From Tenacibaculum sp. Bg11-29 (GTDB lineage Bacteria > Bacteroidota > Bacteroidia > Flavobacteriales > Flavobacteriaceae), in NCBI RefSeq assembly GCF_002836595.1, contig NZ_PJBB01000003.1, positions 620,001-684,000 on the forward strand: DNA of 64,000 bases. The letters run 5' to 3'. Position numbers and translations under genes: made by a program. The notes under the pieces are model-generated. The model made no database searches. It saw only the letters and a list, made by a program, of their open reading frames with translations, and had not been told where the DNA came from. Each line of letters starts with the position of its first letter. Position 1 is the first letter of the stretch. Positions 62,719 through 64,000 of the stretch are shown one piece after another.

Positions 62719-63291
62719 ATGGATTTATTAGCTCAGTACGTAAAAAAACTAGTAAACATCTCAGATGAAGACTTAAACAAATTCCTTTGCCTTTTTAATT
62801 TGACTTCAATAAAGAAAAAAAACTTTTTACTAAAGCAGGGTAATGTATGTGAATTTGAAGGCTTTGTTACCAAAGGTTGTTTCAGGCTATATACAGTTGA
62901 TGAAAAAGGTAATGAACATACTTCATACTTCGCCATAAGAAATTGGTGGGTAACAGACTTGAACAGTTTTTTGGACAAAACTCCAGCCAAACTTACGATT
63001 CAAGCTCTTGAAGACAGCGAAGTTTTAATCATAAATACAGAAAACAAGAATAAAGCTTACCAAGAAATACCTGAAATTGAAAAAATGTTCCGGATCATGA
63101 CCCAAAAATCTAATGTCGCATTAGAACAACGAATGATAAGAAATATTAGTACTACTGCAGATCAGCGATATCTTGAATTTATAACCAAATATCCTCAAAT
63201 TTCCGAGCGACTTACGAATATTCAAATAGCATCTTATCTAGGTATATCTCACGAATTTTTAAGTAAAATCCGAAGAAAAATAGTAAAATAA
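62719..63291 (+). CDS. Crp/Fnr-family transcriptional regulator
   Basis: A 190-residue regulator. Residues about 20-115 form the cyclic-nucleotide-like sensing barrel (KNFLLKQGNVCEFEGFVTKGCFRLYTVDEKGNEHTSYFAIRNWWV, LEDSEVLIINTENKN), and the C-terminal winged helix is short (TNIQIASYLGISHEFLSKIRRKI, 166-188). No cysteines fit an iron-sulfur cluster, so it is not Fnr-like in sensing. Standard family size. It precedes the SnoaL-like lipoprotein gene on the same strand by 107 bp and could control it. Confidence 0.9.
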   Translation: MDLLAQYVKKLVNISDEDLNKFLCLFNLTSIKKKNFLLKQGNVCEFEGFVTKGCFRLYTVDEKGNEHTSYFAIRNWWVTDLNSFLDKTPAKLTIQALEDSEVLIINTENKNKAYQEIPEIEKMFRIMTQKSNVALEQRMIRNISTTADQRYLEFITKYPQISERLTNIQIASYLGISHEFLSKIRRKIVK

Positions 63292-63365
63292 TTTACGTAA
63301 GTATTAAAAAAGTACATCTATTCAATTTATTGTACTAGTTCAATGTTTATCGATTTTACAGATTT

Positions 63366-63373
63366 TACCTTTG
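63366..63373 (+). promoter_or_regulatory. -7 box of the SnoaL-like gene
   Basis: TACCTTTG matches TAnnTTTG, 25 bp before the ATG at 63399. It gives the lipoprotein gene its own promoter, separate from the Crp/Fnr gene. Confidence 0.5.
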
Positions 63374-63398
63374 CTCTCTAATTTATAAAAATTTAAGA

Positions 63399-64000
63399 AT
63401 GAAGTATTTTTTAAACACCTTACTTGTAGTAGCAACTATTATATTTTTTGCTAGTTGTAATCAAAATGATGATGATGATGTCTCTAACGAATTAACTTCT
63501 GCAGAAATTGCCAGAGGCTTTTATCAGGAAGTTATTGTTGAAAAAAACATGACTAAATTCAACAAATATATTGGTAATACATATATACAACATGCCCCTG
63601 CTTACGCTGACGGAGTTACGCCCTTAAAAGAAGAGCTACAAGCTAATGCTGATAGTAAGAATAAAATAGAAATCTTAAGAGTAGTTGGTGAAAACGACTA
63701 TGCTGCATTACATTCTTTATGGACAGTAGGCTCAGAACAGTATATTTATGTTGACATCTGGCGTATTGAAAATGGTAAGTTAGTAGAGCATTGGGATCAA
63801 GACCAGTCTCCACCAAGTGAAGTGAAAAATAATAACACAATGCATGCTGGTCCAGATACTAATATTAATACTAAGAAGAACTTAACCCAGAACAAAGAAA
63901 GAGCTATTGCAGTTTTAAAAACCTTCGATAATTTGGATGATTTATCTGCAGTTGAAAACTTTGTTGTCGATGACTACATACAGCATAATCCAACTGCGAC
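63399..64000 (+). CDS. SnoaL-like (NTF2-fold) lipoprotein, 5' part
   Basis: The gene starts at the ATG at 63399 and runs off the right edge after 200 codons. The start MKYFLNTLLVVATIIFFASC has a lipobox cysteine at 20, followed by an acidic stretch (NQNDDDDVSNE). Then comes a SnoaL-like domain: ARGFYQEVIVEKNMTKFNKYIGNTYIQHAP (near 40-70), then YIYVDIWRIENGKLVEHWDQDQSPP. A second domain begins at about 160 (AIAVLKTFDNLDDLSAVENFVVDDYIQHNPT), so it is a tandem. These domains bind small hydrophobic molecules; the activity is unknown. Confidence 0.75.
   Translation, partial: MKYFLNTLLVVATIIFFASCNQNDDDDVSNELTSAEIARGFYQEVIVEKNMTKFNKYIGNTYIQHAPAYADGVTPLKEELQANADSKNKIEILRVVGENDYAALHSLWTVGSEQYIYVDIWRIENGKLVEHWDQDQSPPSEVKNNNTMHAGPDTNINTKKNLTQNKERAIAVLKTFDNLDDLSAVENFVVDDYIQHNPTA

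Noticed and set aside
1..64000. CRISPR arrays, tRNA/rRNA genes, prophage
   Set aside because: No regularly spaced repeats, no cloverleaf with TTCGAATC-type arm in the intergenic spaces and no phage structural genes were seen by eye; a tRNA scan was not possible.

Overview
The window is a stretch of chromosome from a member of the Bacteroidetes, most probably a marine Flavobacteriaceae (Tenacibaculum/Polaribacter-like). The DNA is very AT-rich. Upstream regions carry TAnnTTTG -7 boxes instead of sigma70 boxes, and several marker families of the group are present: SprA, DUF4271, DUF4296, DUF5686, Bacteroidetes-type TonB proteins with a GCxG segment, and CarboxypepD_reg-type TonB-dependent receptors. 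No tRNA, rRNA, CRISPR array or prophage was recognised.

Layout. 1-5.9 kb: end of a DUF2911 gene and a probable iron-uptake locus (small CNGKC protein, TonB-dependent receptor, PepSY membrane protein), divergent from a sialidase-like lipoprotein. 5.9-7.9 kb: a gene graveyard with the tail of a possible toxin, a broken Imm11/DUF1629 immunity gene, a truncated unknown gene and a truncated second copy of the CNGKC gene. 7.9-16.6 kb: housekeeping genes (tyrS, pyrC, a dolichol-phosphate-mannose-type glycosyltransferase, a HemD-like gene, a phosphate permease, a sterol-desaturase-family hydroxylase). 16.6-20.5 kb: a tightly overlapping cassette of a GH113-like lipoprotein, an unknown lipoprotein and an Omp85-like barrel, plus another barrel. 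20.7-27.7 kb: a compact six-gene run with an FAD oxidoreductase, a CcoG-like iron-sulfur membrane protein, a YwqK/MORN-type protein and three envelope glycosyltransferases. 27.7-40.9 kb, minus strand: a sugar N-acetyltransferase, two tonB paralogues, vanZ-like, gcvH, the giant gliding/type IX secretion gene sprA, ruvA and maeB.

40.9-42.8 kb: two Aer-like single-PAS-domain genes flanking a decayed third copy, with a perfect 22-bp palindrome at the first promoter. 43-54 kb: an AsmA-like protein, a DUF5686 outer-membrane protein, moaD, a haem-type TonB-dependent receptor, recO, a CYTH protein, a haemolysin-III-family protein and plsC. 54-57.5 kb: trpS with a 29-bp perfect terminator hairpin, then an outer-membrane barrel gene split by a 960-bp IS1595-family element. 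57.6-64 kb: an aldo/keto reductase, pgk, an unknown secreted protein, moaE, a GNAT acetyltransferase, a Crp/Fnr regulator and the start of a SnoaL-like lipoprotein.

The recurring theme is the cell envelope: TonB receptors with two energy transducers, type IX secretion, envelope glycan synthesis and lipoproteins, interleaved with core metabolism. The most unusual items are the PAS gene triplet, the decayed toxin-immunity patch, the IS-split barrel gene and the GH113/lipoprotein/barrel cassette. All functional assignments are from reading the sequence and family knowledge; no searches were run.
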